A program made the translations under genes and the position numbers. DNA of 41,037 nucleotides from Cylindrodendrum hubeiense (lineage: Eukaryota; Ascomycota; Sordariomycetes; Hypocreales; Nectriaceae): positions 1 through 41,037 of the forward strand of contig JAANBB010000368.1 of the NCBI GenBank assembly GCA_014621425.1, in the 5' to 3' direction. Below the pieces are notes generated by a model, which was not told the DNA's origin, did not search any database, and saw only the letters and a program-made list of their open reading frames with translations. How positions within the stretch are numbered: position 1 is the stretch's first letter; each line of letters begins with the position of its first letter. Below, in pieces: positions 1 through 10,802 of this stretch.

Positions 1-79
1 ACATGGAGTCGGATGGGAACACATGGTATCGAATGGGTTAGGGCATGGGATAGCATGGCCAACCTGGGCTAGGATGGGG

Positions 80-117
80 TCCAACCCGAGCTGGGAGGGA
101 TCCAACCCGAGCTGGGA
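80..117. repeat. 21-bp direct repeat, two copies
   Basis: TCCAACCCGAGCTGGGA occurs at 80-96 and again at 101-117, a period of 21 bp. It sits among looser ATGGG-containing words from about 1 to 150, which suggests a decayed minisatellite. Confidence 0.8.
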
Positions 118-282
118 TGGGATCGAATGGCATCCAGCCTGGGACCCGACGGGGTTGTATCGCACAGTAGTTTATCGCCTGTCCGCGGTCCCCTACAGCA
201 TGCCGCGGTGACTCGATGGGAGGCAATCGTCAGGCCATCGGTCTGGCTCTCGCCGCGCTCGGTACGGCGGTTGGTTGGCCGC

Positions 283-346
283 CATGGATGACGGGTGCCA
301 TGGATAATGGATGCCCTGGATGATGGGTGCCATGGATGACGGGCAG
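283..346. repeat. 16-bp tandem repeat, four copies
   Basis: Four consecutive 16-bp units related to CATGGATGACGGGTGC start at 283, 299, 315 and 331. Units 1 and 4 are nearly identical, and units 2 and 3 carry a few substitutions. Confidence 0.85.
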
Positions 347-613
347 CGGATCCAATGGTTGATACTGACTCCCTGGCAGAGCTCCGAATGGTCACCGAGG
401 GTCTGCAAGCCGGGCCCTTGTCCCGCGGTCTACACACAATGTACCGAGTCCGGATACGTACTAACTATGGGATGCTGTCGCGTGCCCTGCCTGTGTGTGC
501 GCCTCGACAGGAAATAGAAGTGACAAGAAGCCACACAGTCCACACCACCGGAACCACCACCAACGTCGTGGATGTTGGTTCACGCCGTATCTACCATGTC
601 CCCAAATGAAACC

Positions 614-665
614 CCATGCCATGCCAAATCATGCCGAACCATGCCATGCAATGCAATGCAATGCT
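614..665. repeat. CATGC / CAATG simple-sequence tract
   Basis: A 5-bp microsatellite-like tract: CCATG units run into three CAATG units, interrupted by short spacers. Related CCATGCC words recur near 705-722. No coding meaning is seen. Confidence 0.75.
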
Positions 666-808
666 AGCGAGACTCTCCTTGCCCTGTCTCGACTCGCCCT
701 GCCTTGCCGTGCCATGCCATATGCCAGACGTCTGCCATGGCGGACCGCGCTGCGGCTGGCTTCCCGCCGAGTTTCGAGCTCCCCGTTTCCTGTCCAGATC
801 TGTCCAGA

Positions 809-1249
809 TCAGCCGCGCCCGCCGTTGTAGTCGGCGCCGCCGACCTTCCTCAGCCGGGCCACGATGTCCTGCTCGTCGAGCTCCGACTTGTCGCCCGTGG
901 TGACGGCGATGCTGTGGTGCGCCAGCACGCGCTTGACCTCGCCGCTCTGGGTGCTGACGCGCGCCTTGCGCATCACCTTTGTGTTCTCGCCGATCCACAC
1001 GGCCAGCACAAACTTGACGCGGGTGCTCTCCTTGTCGTTGGCGTACTCGACGCGCACGTAGCCGTACTGCACCTGGCCGTCGTCGAGCCTCGACGCCAGC
1101 TCCGCGATGCCCCCGGTCCCCGTCTCCGTCAGCACCAGCTTGTCGCCCACGGCGGCGGCGTACGAGATGAGCAGCCAGTTGGTGTCGTCCTTATCGTCGC
1201 GGACCGCGTCGTACGCGGCAGACACCTCGGCTGCGTTCAGGCCCGACAT
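809..1249 (-). CDS. Coactosin-like actin-binding protein (ADF-H domain)
   Basis: An intronless 146-residue protein made almost entirely of one ADF-homology domain of the coactosin type. Such proteins bind actin filaments in the cytoplasm and modulate cofilin access. Visible landmarks are the AAYDAVRDD helix at residues 11-19, the central strand with W85 in AVWIGEN, and the C-terminal segment KVGGADY near 135-141. Each lines up with the same places in animal coactosin, and the length matches the family (about 140-150 residues). The start at 1249 is the first ATG and gives the family's usual N-terminus. Its 3' side is repeat-rich DNA and its 5' side is a long gene-free gap. Fungal coactosin genes may contain introns, but none is needed here. 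Confidence 0.9.
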   Translation of the reverse strand: MSGLNAAEVSAAYDAVRDDKDDTNWLLISYAAAVGDKLVLTETGTGGIAELASRLDDGQVQYGYVRVEYANDKESTRVKFVLAVWIGENTKVMRKARVSTQSGEVKRVLAHHSIAVTTGDKSELDEQDIVARLRKVGGADYNGGRG

Positions 1250-1660
1250 TGGTGCGACTCTAGTATCTACACGCCGGTCGTCGGGGTGCGGTGCTGCTGC
1301 TGTATCTCGGGGGGCTCGGTGTCCACGGCACGGGATAATGAATCGTGATAGCTGACAGCAGTGTGCTGAGCGTGGCCCGTGGGGAAGAGAGTCGCGGTAA
1401 GGGGGTAGGCGAGCGAGAGGAGACAGGCGGGTGGTGGTTCCGTGGTTCGGGGCGATCGATCGGTTCCGTTGGCTCAGTTGGGGTCGATTTGGCTATCACA
1501 GCTCCTCGGTGTGTCGAGGTCGAATCAGATCCAGGCCGGTTTCGACTCGACGGCAATTAATACGGGTCGGGGGTCGGGTCTGAGCTTTGTATCTCTGCTG
1601 GACGACCAGGTTTTGGAGGTGGTGAGAGGACACGGCCACTTCTCCAAAACCTCGCTTCCA

Positions 1661-1679
1661 GGGGGAGGGGGGGGGGGGG
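1661..1679 (+). repeat. G-tract
   Basis: Five G, one A and then thirteen G in a row on the plus strand, so C-rich on the strand of the upstream coactosin gene. It lies about 410 bp upstream of that gene's start codon. It could form a G-quadruplex or simply be a slippage-prone homopolymer. Confidence 0.8.
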
Positions 1680-3309
1680 TCGAGACCGCGCGGGCCAGAG
1701 TCAATGCCACACGGGCAGAGAGGGGCTGAGATTTGCCAATTGTGCGTCTGCGGGTCTCGTTGCTGCTCTGGGACTAACTTGGCATGTCCGTAGCACATAG
1801 TCCGTCCCTCTCGGTGACGCTGACGGCTTGTCAGACCTGGCGGCTCCATACGTGGCCCACTCTCCGTAATGAGACTTCGGTGGCACGACTCGACTCGATT
1901 ACTGTCGGCCGTACGTACTGGCAACGGAGGCCAGGCCAGTGAACGCGTCCCGACCGTCCTCGCTAGCCTCGTTTGGGGCTTCCGTACGCTTGCCCTCGCG
2001 CGCTATCTCGACTGCGTTAGCCGGTGGATGGCCTGCGGTGTCTTGGGGGACAGGTTCCATCCGTGACCTCACATGGCTCCAACTGTCGACCCGCTTCTGG
2101 CGTGGAACCGTTTACGAACCGTCATGTCTTGCGCTCTTGCGCTGTTGGTTGGGCCTGTTGGTTGCTGCAGAGCAGAGGGGAGGGGCCTGCAAATGCTTGC
2201 AAATGCCTGCATCAACCCGTATGAGCCGTCTCCCCACTGGTTCAACCCCGGTCCCCTGGCCGCCATCTTCAGCCATCATCAGCAAAGAACAATCGCAGCT
2301 GTTCCAAACTACTGCGCGTAGTACTAATAGGCTCCACCCCGCCGAACCAGTGGCAGAGGCCGTCCACGTCCCGCCCATGGGCCCTGGGTTTCACGACCAA
2401 CTCAACCGACGGTCCTGGCTCCATTGGCCCTGGCATGGAAATACGGAATTCGAGCTGACTCGGACGGAGCCTCTCTCGTTTCCATCTAGCCTCTGATCCT
2501 CTGTGCCTCTGCGACGGCCAGCGCGGGCTCTCCTCGGCGCCATCGTCTGATTGCCACGGACGGGCTTCATCGACTTCTTCCACGACGTATGACAAACGTG
2601 TGGGCTTTGCGTCCGTTTCCCCCGTTCCTCCATGGTCCACCATGCCGAATTAATTTTCGCTCTCTTCTCCACGACCCCGTTTATGAAGTCACGTCCAGCT
2701 CGAGCCCACGACCCGCTGGCAGGCTTCCCCCGGAAAACAGCCTTACAGAGTTTTTGGAGGAGCCGTAGGTGCCCGAAAGTGGCTCTTCCTCGCCCTTCTC
2801 GCCGTTGCCGTACAATAACAGACGTTGCAAGCCCCGGCATTGGAATGGAGTCTTCGATTTTTTCCCATGATCCATCGCGCAGGCCGACCGCGTCACATTA
2901 CGCGGAAGCCATCAGTGCCTGTGGAGTATCACCCTCAGCCCACTCGCTCCCAACGTTTCACTTGGACGCTGAGGCCTGGAAACGCCGCGCCAGGCGAGAG
3001 AAAAATAAATGCTGCACCACTCTGCCGACCTTGGCCCATGCGGAGTGTTGGGGGAGCATTGTTTTAGAATCAGCGGAAGCTGGGGAGCTGACTCGCAACA
3101 CGTTTCTATGGCTTATGCTGTGTGACACACCCAACGAGTTCAAAACGACTGCGCCTGCTTAAACCTGCTTCCAGAAGAAAGTGATGTGCTGCACCGGCCT
3201 GTAAGGTGATGAGAGACAGCCGGGATCTATTTTGGTGCGCGCCCTCGTCGTTGACACTCACAGCCCCGTTGTTTCGTTCCTCAGACCTCCCTGTGATCAA
3301 TTTGGCTCC

Positions 3310-3356
3310 AGTTGTGACTTGTCTCGAGTTGCGACCTGTCTCGAGTTGCGACTTGG
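3310..3356. repeat. 17-bp tandem repeat, 2.8 copies
   Basis: Units AGTTGTGACTTGTCTCG (3310), AGTTGCGACCTGTCTCG (3327) and a partial third copy starting at 3344. Each full unit includes a TCTCGAG-type junction. Confidence 0.8.
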
Positions 3357-5059
3357 TTGGCATCGACGAATTTGTCAGGTCTACTGTCCTGCCTCGTCAT
3401 GCTTTCCAAGCTTCCGGAAAGTTTCTCTCCAGATGCCTGAAAGACCTAACGGAGGTTTCATAGCGGATTTATATTGAATTGGGTGGGTTTGCAGTGCGTT
3501 TACTCTGAATAGGTCCCCCGTGACGGATGTTGAACCAACCTTGACTCTTGAAATATGCAACATGGTGACTATTCTTGCCAAATGCGTCACCTAATGAGTA
3601 GTAAATCACATTGCTGATATCCCCCAACAACCAATACACGATTCGAGCGTTGGATCCGCGCGTTGAATACGGGCGTCTCGTCTGCTTGTCAATAAATATC
3701 TACAGGGTAGGTGGGGCTGGATGCATCACTTGCGTGATGAGTTCCGGCCACAATGTGATGCTGGGGCTTCTCTGTGCCCTTTTTTCCCCTCATGCACACG
3801 GTAAAAATGACTTCGAATTGTACAGTCAAGGTTGTCTATGTTCGATCTCGGTGATTTATTCCCGTCTGCCCACCACGTCGAGATCATTTGTGTCGCGTGA
3901 CCAGAGTTCCGATGACCAGCACAGAGGCAAGAGAAGCACACGGCCGTGGGCGAGTTTATTCTTGGCTGAGCAAGGTTACAACTAACAATACTACGTTAGA
4001 TTCCATATATAATGTAGGTACAAGGACATAATAGTGATCTTTAACTTAGATTGGTGCTTATCGCACCAATGTCGTCGATGATAACAGTTATCGTTTTCTT
4101 TCTATGATTCGGTTATTTTATTTTAAGCTAAGAACAAACGTAGAAAGTTGAGCACAAGGAACTTAATCACTTTTCTCAGCCTGATAGTGATATCTGCATT
4201 CTCAGCCACCATCCGGGATAGTCACGGCCAACGCAACGCATCTAGCAATACATTCGATGACATGAGCAGTCAGAAAATTTTGCAGATTCATCTTCAAGGC
4301 ATCCGATTTGCAGGGGTCTGTCCTAAATCAACCTATTGTTGATTTCAGATATCAATAAGTCATCTATTAATGGATCAATGACTGGTGGAACTTACCGAGG
4401 AGTAATTTCCTACCAATGGATATTTTGAGATATGAGATTCTCCTACAGGGTAACCGCGATCAGGCGATGTGGAGCAAGGGAACTATGCCAAGACAAAACC
4501 CCATGGCTGAAATATCACTCAGTGGGTGATCAACCATACCAGAGCTACAAGAGTGGTAGAAACCAGGGGTTTCGAAATCCTCTATCTCCCTTGAGATCTA
4601 AGAAACCTTCTTTCTTTCAGCCATCAAATCTATAACGGGGCAGTTCGTCCACATCAACGCAAGTGTGGGGTCTGTGTCCAGCATCGCGGAATGTGTGGTC
4701 TTGGCAGTAATCATGCGGCCACTCATTATGCATAGAAATCTATTGTAGGATCGTTCGCTCGGGGTATAGATTAGCTCTGCGGACGACTGAGGATCAGTCG
4801 CCTTGTGTTCGGCCCTCGGCCGATGGTATTTGCCCTTTTTGGTCAATATTACGCACGACGGCATGTCGTCCTTTGGGGATCAAATGACGCAAGCGACCTG
4901 CTTTTGGGAATTCATGGGTCGGATGCGACGTCTGCCCCGCTAGCAGACCGTCGCGGGCCAGAGCATCGACCCCGACTAGCAGGCACATACATGGATTCAT
5001 GAGCAGGGTTTGCCACTTTCGTGATCAACCGGCGTGTTTGCGCGCAGAAAATGTGACCT

Positions 5060-5067
5060 TATATAAA
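5060..5067 (+). promoter_or_regulatory. TATA box of the Dal5-type permease gene
   Basis: TATATAAA about 60 bp upstream of the ATG at 5128. It argues against an in-frame upstream ATG at 4999, which lies before this element. Confidence 0.5.
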
Positions 5068-5127
5068 CCTGATTGCCAGTCTGCAGGTTCTGGTATCTTC
5101 GGATGTACGCATACAAGGCTGAACATC

Positions 5128-6900
5128 ATGGCGAACTCAGACCATCCAGACTCGAGCTCCGGACTCGCTGAGGACGAGCAACCCCCCCAGACCGTCTTCT
5201 TCAGGACTGTTTCTCGCTATATTCCATATTTCCGCAACCCTAACCATGTTCTCCTCTTCAAACTCGATTGCCTGCTGCTCACATGGGCTTTCCTCGCCGG
5301 GGTATGATTTCTCCCCATCGCTTCCCCCAACACCGACAACATCAACTACAACAACACGCGAACACAACCCGAAGGACTCTTGGCTAACTGGATGACTAGC
5401 TGCTCAAAGAGATGGACCAAAGCGCCACCACTCAGGCCTATGTTTCAGGCATGAGAGAGTCTCTGAATCTGGGATTGGACAACGAATTGGTTAAATTTAC
5501 GAGCTTCTTCTCGGCGGGATACGCCGTTGGCCTCGTTCCGGGCCAGCTGATCCAGACTAAGGTAAGTAAGCTTAGAGTTAAGGTTTTACTGCGCTAACGA
5601 TTTTCGTAGATCCGACCTTCTATCTTCTTGCCCTTTTGTGAAATGACATGGGGACTGTTGGTTCTGTTGTATGTATGAGACAACCCGTTCAGCGCAACCG
5701 CAAACTGACTTTCGTTGTAGCACATACAAGGCCCCCGACGCTAAAACCATCTACGGTCTACGCTTCTTCCTTGGACTCTTTTCTGCAGTCTTTTGGCCCA
5801 GCGTTGTCTCTCTGATTTTCAACTGGTATACCCCGACCGAGCTCGCGGTCAGGATCGCCTTCTTTACCATTTCAGATGTTGCCGGTGCCATGTTTTTGGG
5901 TGCCCTGCAGGCTGCGCTCTACACCAACATGAACGGCGTCCACGGAATCACCGGATGGCAGTGGCTGTTTATCATCTCCGGAGCTATTACCGTCGGCCAA
6001 GCTCTCATGGGCTTTATAATTATTCCGGATTCGCCAGCGTACACGCGCGCTATCTGGCTGACAGATGCAGAGAAAGTCCTAGCCCGAAAGCGCATGAGTG
6101 GCTTCGGCGCCAACACCTCTCAGCTGATCCCCGCCAAGGTCTTGAAGAAGAAGCTACGAAAGCTCATCGTCCACCCCATCACCTACTTCTTCCTGTTCGC
6201 CTTTGCTTTTAGCGCCTGGGGACACCGAGCCAACTCATACTTCGTCTTGTACCTCGAAAGTCTGGTGGACGCTGACGGAAATCGCCGCTACAGCACCTAC
6301 CAAGTCAATGTCCTGCCCTTGGGTGGTTATGCTCTCAACATTCTTACCAACCTCGTCCTGAACTACCTCTCCGACAAGAAGCACTGGCGCTGGCAAATCA
6401 GCATTGGCTCGGCTTTCTGCTACGGAATCATGCTTTGCGTCTTGTGTGCTTGGCCGTCCGACTACAAGGTTGTTTTGGGCTTCTATTTCCTGACTTATGC
6501 GACGAGCGCCGGCAGCCCCTCCTTTATGGCATGGATGGCTGAGCTTCTGCGCAAGGAGCCCGAAGCGCGTGCAATTATCGTTGCACTCACCGTCACCCTC
6601 GTCTACATTGGACACGCAACAATTCCTCTGCGTACTTTCAGAGTTGTGGATTCGCCGAGGTACACGGTTGGATTCCCAGTTTCCACTGCGTTCACATTTG
6701 CATCCATCTTCATTCAGTTTGGCATGCTATGGTGGGGAAACAGAAATCCCCAGCTGGTGGAATACGGTTATGATCAGCCGAAGAACCTGCCAAGGGCGTT
6801 GGATGAAGAAAGCTCAAATGCCAATGATAGAGATGGAGCAGAATCGCCCAGTGACTCCAAGGTTCCTCATTCGAAGGTTTCCAAGGTAGACGGCGAGTAG
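5128..6900 (+). CDS. MFS permease, Dal5-type anion:cation symporter family
   Basis: Four exons: 5128-5301, 5400-5561, 5610-5668 and 5721-6900, giving 524 residues. The three introns (98, 48 and 52 nt) have GT-AG ends and keep frame. Family signs are the first membrane helix ending WAFLAG, then the segment QAYVSGMRESLNL, typical of the allantoate/pantothenate/nicotinate group, a second helix with QLIQTK, and GLRFFLGLF opening helix four. About twelve membrane helices are visible, with a central loop near the middle of the protein and a charged Ser-rich cytosolic tail. These plasma-membrane carriers take up small organic acids, vitamins or ureides with protons. The substrate cannot be told from sequence. 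The start is set by a TATA box about 60 bp upstream. It is tail to tail with the RTA1-like gene. Confidence 0.9.
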
Positions 6901-7257
6901 GATTAGTCTCGGAGTTTTATTCTATCACCCTCATTTTAATGTTGATCTGAATCAACTATTGTTAGACATGATACATAAATGTTCAGCCGCACCTTTGGCC
7001 CGTGAGTTTCTGGCCCTCAACTGGCAGGCTACATGGAGTGTTTACGATAGCGGTCAGTGCACATATCAAAACAAAGATTTTGCCTGGTGCTAGGCTTGAT
7101 GATAAGTTTAGGCTTAATTGTATTTATGATCAGGGTAGTGCGAGCCTCATGGGGTTATCCCTCTCACAAATTGTTACGAACTTTCTATCACTAGTTATCT
7201 ATCCTGTATTGCACATGCTTGAAATATCCAAATTTACCGGTTAAAAACTGCCATTGA
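6901..7257. other. Convergent intergenic region
   Basis: About 360 bp between two converging genes. It should hold both 3' untranslated regions and polyadenylation signals. It is AT-rich and has no gene. Confidence 0.6.
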
Positions 7258-8263
7258 CTACACCGCGGTCAGAGGTATGGGATCGGAGTGTGTCTTCTCG
7301 AAGGAGCGTCCTTTGCTATCTTTCCGAAGCTGAAAGTCGGCCTCGCCCCAGCGTCCCTCAAAAGCTGGACCCGGATGAAAAATGGTTAAAAATACGGCAG
7401 CGAGAGCGACCATGACTCCCTCGAGTACAATGAAAGCAGTTTCGTTGTCGGCCAGTTTGCTGTCGAAACCATCCCTTAGTTCAGCCACTCGGAATGATGT
7501 TCGGATCAAGATGCAGAGTGTGGCAACCGCAAGCCCTATACATCGTGAGTTAGCAAGATAAACTCTAGGAGAGTATCATAGAAAAGATTGCATACCGATG
7601 AGGAAGAGCAAAAATGCCTGGGACTTGTGTAAGGCGGCAAACTTGTAGTCCCACTGGTGTTGGTGACGATAAGCCCGGAACCCATATTCTGCTGCCAGAG
7701 CCACAAATATGGCAATGGCAACCAGGTGCGCCGCCAATCCAGTCTTGATGATTGCAAGACCCGCATCGAGCGTGGATGGGTCTTTTCCTCCTAGGATAGC
7801 ACCTCCACTAGCTTGTAGGATCAGAGCCACGAAATCAGACACCATAAAGGTGATTGTGTACGTGCGGGGACTGAAGCGGGAAAGCTTCTCGCCGTAGACG
7901 GCAATGATTCGAGCCAGGCAGAGGTAGATGGCAGCACTGAAAAAGGCTGGACCGATTGTTAGACAGACAATGTACCTGTAGATGATACGAAGTCAGCGAT
8001 GTGGTCGATATGGGAGACCGGAGATGAATGAAGATGTCTTCTTCAACCGGATAGGGTTCTTACGCTACAAATTTGGATTCGCCATTGTGCATCTGTACTC
8101 GAGCTATGTATCCAATAATCTCAAGCACATGGCCGCAAAACGTGCCGAACAAAAAGCCCCAGGTCTTGTAACGAATGCCAAGAAAAACCTGCGGGATAAG
8201 GAGAGTAGCATGGAAGGCCAAGAAGAAGGCATTAGGCGCCAACAAAGGAATGTCCATCGTCAT
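7258..8263 (-). CDS. RTA1-like seven-span membrane protein
   Basis: Three exons on the minus strand, 8263-8064, 7975-7596 and 7535-7258, encode 285 residues. Introns are 88 and 60 nt with consensus ends (GTAAGA and GTATGC donors). The protein shows the RTA1 family pattern: FHATLLIPQVFLG in the first loops, then GHVLEIIGYIAR, then IGPAFFSAAIYLCLARI, then SDFVALILQASGGAILG. These segments are diagnostic of this fungal seven-helix family, which includes yeast Rta1, Rsb1 and Pug1. Members are plasma-membrane proteins linked to lipid export, sphingoid-base or 7-aminocholesterol resistance, or porphyrin transport. The exact role here is unknown. An ATG three codons downstream of 8263 is equally possible. 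It is divergent from the Zn2Cys6 factor at 8930, 0.67 kb away. Confidence 0.9.
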
Positions 8264-8371
8264 CTTGAAGGAAGGGTTCGTACCAGCGGGACTGATATAA
8301 AGAGGGTAAATGGATGAGAGTGGTTTTGATGCGCATCTTCACGGGTGAAATGAGGCAGCAGGCCGCAACCA

Positions 8372-8377
8372 TTTATA
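8372..8377 (-). promoter_or_regulatory. Putative TATA box of the RTA1-like gene
   Basis: TATAAA on the minus strand about 110 bp upstream of the start codon at 8263, a usual distance in filamentous fungi. Confidence 0.4.
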
Positions 8378-8540
8378 AGTCAATCGGAGTCTGGAGAGCG
8401 GAAGCCTTGGAGTTGTAGACGAACCGGCCAATTAATGCCCCTGGTCAATCTTGGCAACGGGGCTCAGTAGTAAGCCATTGATGTCAGCCTCTCGATCCTT
8501 ATTTCCATCCGCGCGATGTCAATGTCTGGTCGCTGGGTCC

Positions 8541-8558
8541 GCACGCACGTACGTACGT
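8541..8558. repeat. Alternating CGTA tract with a 12-bp palindrome
   Basis: GCACGCACGTACGTACGT lies in the divergent promoter between the RTA1-like gene and the zinc-cluster factor. Bases 8547-8558 (three ACGT units) form a perfect palindrome. It may be a simple repeat or a bound operator; sequence alone cannot say. Confidence 0.6.
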
Positions 8559-8929
8559 CTCGAGAGATTCGAACTGGAGTCTGCAGGTGGCCGAGTCAGG
8601 TTAGCCTGCGATCATCGACAAGGGGCCTGTATCAAACGGGTCCAATTGCCAAAGAGCACGATTGGCTTTTAGACGAACGGGCCAATCAGATGATGGATCG
8701 CTTCGACGACTGCGATCCACCGCGGAGATTTATTGGTTCCGCGCGGATGCAATGGGAGCCCGCGACACGTAGATCTGGCGGCCATGGATCCTGCCACAAA
8801 CAACCTTCGCAAGGTGTCTCATTCTCGTTGACCCAAGTATTTCTCCTCTTTCAGTCTCGCTTCGGCCGTGTCACCCCGGATTCGCCCAGTCAACCAACGC
8901 GTCTAGACATAGCTGCCGGTATCCGAAGC

Positions 8930-10603
8930 ATGGCGTCGGCTCCGGAAGATCAGACCCCGGAGGGTACAGCTCCGCCCCAACCTCGACGCAAGAGGGCCAA
9001 GCATACCCGCTCCAGACTTGGCTGTGGAGTGTGTCGGTGAGTCAGTCCTGCAGATTAGGCTGGGTCAGTTGAGTGACGTCTTTGGCGATCAACTTTTCCT
9101 GGCTTTAGCTCTTGAGATGATGCTCATACGCTTCGCTCTAGCATTCGCCGTGTCCGCTGCGATCGCGCGCGGCCTTCATGTGAACGCTGCACTACTACTG
9201 GGCGGAAATGCGACGGATATTCTACAGCTACTGAGGACTACTCGAAGACTGGTACTAGTGGCCCGGGCATGCAGGTGCTAATGTCCCGACCCCAGTCCCA
9301 AACTCTCCAAATGACGCCTCGGGGGCTTGACATCTCCCTCGGTCCGCAGGCGGGCCGGTCCCTCCACTTCTTCCAACATAACACAGCCCTCGAGTTTTCT
9401 GGCTACTTTAACAGCGACCTCTGGAGTAGTCTAGTCCTGCAAGTCAGCCGTCGAGAAACTTGTGTGCAACAAATGGTGGTTGCGTTGGGCTTACTGCATG
9501 AGAGCTTCCATCACGATCACGGTGAATCGAGCTGCCACTCCACAGCCAGGGCCCTGAGACAGCAAGCCACCAACGAGTACGCCGTGGGGATCGACCTTCT
9601 GAATAGCCATATCTCTACCCAAGGTTGGGCTAGCCTCGAAATTACCCTTCTTTGTTCAATCCTCTGCGTCGCCTTCGAATGGCTGCGCGGCGACTATAAG
9701 GCTGCCCAAACCCACCTATGGAGCAGCATCTCTATCATGTCTCAGTGGCATACCAAAAAGACTCCTCTAATTAATGGCACATCGCTGTCTTCCCCCAGTG
9801 GGCTTCTGATTCAGACAAGGTTGAAGCCGCTGTGCACAAGCCTTGTGCTACAAGCTCGAAGCATGCCGATCAATTTAAACCTACCATGGCACTCGGTACT
9901 AGACGTACAAAAGGATATACAGCCTTTCAAAAGCCTCCAACAGGCCCGAAATAGTCTCGATGTCCTGCTAGCTGATTCTCTCCCAGAGACAGTGGCTCAC
10001 AAATCCAACGGCCGGACCAACTACGAAAAAGTCTGGGATATTGAGAGCCGGCTGACACAGTGGTCGCAGCACTTCGGAGACTATCTCTCAACAAGTGGCA
10101 TAGAATCCTCTAGCGCCCCCGTGGCGATAATGATGATGTGGCATACCACGGCGAGGATTCTTCTTACAGCTAGCTTGGATGACGACGAGGCGAACTTTGA
10201 CCAATTCCTTCCCGAGTTCACTGAGATCGTCGAGAAAACGGAGGTCCTCCTCTACTCCTCTTCGATCAAATTCTCGGTCGATATTGGTGTTGTTCCTTTG
10301 TTGTACTATGTCGCTCTCAAGTGCCGTCACCCTCGGGTCCGACGGCAGGCTATCAAGATGCTTATTGATTCTCCTCGTCGAGAAGCAGTCTGGGATAGTT
10401 TGGGTGCGGCGTGTGTCCTTCAAGTGGTTCTTGAAGTGGAGGAAAGAGGTCTCGGTGAGGTCTGCAGTCATTTGGATATCCCTACCTCTGCTCGGGTATG
10501 CAACATGCATGCTATAACGGATGTTGAAAACCGAAGGATTCGGATAACAACCATGCAACAGGGGTCTGGAATCTGGAGCGATGAGAAGGTTCTGATATGG
10601 TGA
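8930..10603 (+). CDS. Zn(II)2Cys6 transcription factor
   Basis: Two exons, 8930-9036 and 9142-10603, encode 522 residues. The 105-nt intron splits the zinc cluster, a common place in fungal genes. After splicing the N-terminus reads as a full binuclear cluster with cysteines at 32, 35, 42, 49, 52 and 59 (spacing 2-6-6-2-6), preceded by the basic patch PRRKRAKHTR. The rest is a helical region typical of the fungal-specific regulatory domain, about 450 residues, with no second DNA-binding motif. Such proteins are nuclear and usually bind CGG half-sites. It is divergent from the RTA1-like gene and converges on the NmrA-like gene, so either may be a target; this is inference. Joining at 9142 is required, since the first exon alone stops soon after the donor site. 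Confidence 0.92.
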
Positions 10604-10802
10604 TAGATATATAAAGATTTTAAAATAGACAAATATAGAATCCGAATGATAATCAAACTACCTTTGGGGCGAGACAGGCGTAATTGACTTGGTACTTGCG
10701 GAGCACTCCCCTTTGTTCATCATCAGAAAGAATGAAGCAGCACTGTAATGCTCTCTATGCTTAGTTCGGTTTGTAAAATATGCACGGTTACCCATTGTCC
10801 GT

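Larger units (their letters stand above)
1..808. other. Gene-free repeat-rich stretch downstream of the coactosin gene
   Basis: No reading frame here resembles a known protein. The stretch is dominated by degenerate short repeats built on ATGG and CATGC words, three of which are listed separately. Part of it is probably the 3' untranslated region of the minus-strand coactosin gene that ends at 809. Confidence 0.6.
1250..5127. other. 3.9 kb gap without a convincing gene
   Basis: I see no family resemblance in any frame. The longer open frames (about 1939-2496 and 2632-3162, plus strand) are rich in Arg, Ser and Pro and look like chance frames in GC-rich DNA. Up to about 3.5 kb the DNA is GC-rich, while 3.95-4.45 kb is clearly AT-richer. 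The part next to 1250 should hold the coactosin promoter and 5' untranslated region; the last ~100 bp hold the promoter of the gene at 5128. A lineage-specific or non-coding transcript cannot be excluded. Confidence 0.5.

Noticed and set aside
1939..2496. 185-codon open frame, plus strand
   Set aside because: No family resemblance, biased composition, overlapped by several equally long frames in GC-rich DNA.
2632..3162. 176-codon open frame, plus strand
   Set aside because: Arg/Ser/Pro-rich chance-like sequence; no intron signals extend it to anything recognisable.
4148..4342. Small secreted-looking peptide with a hydrophobic N-terminus and two cysteines
   Set aside because: The frame opens on TTG with no ATG before the hydrophobic part, and no convincing upstream exon was found.
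4999..5127. Upstream in-frame start for the Dal5-type permease
   Set aside because: Lies before the TATA box at 5060, and the added residues do not look like the family N-terminus.
10088..10558. 156-codon minus-strand frame inside the zinc-cluster gene
   Set aside because: Antisense shadow of the coding exon, with no domain.
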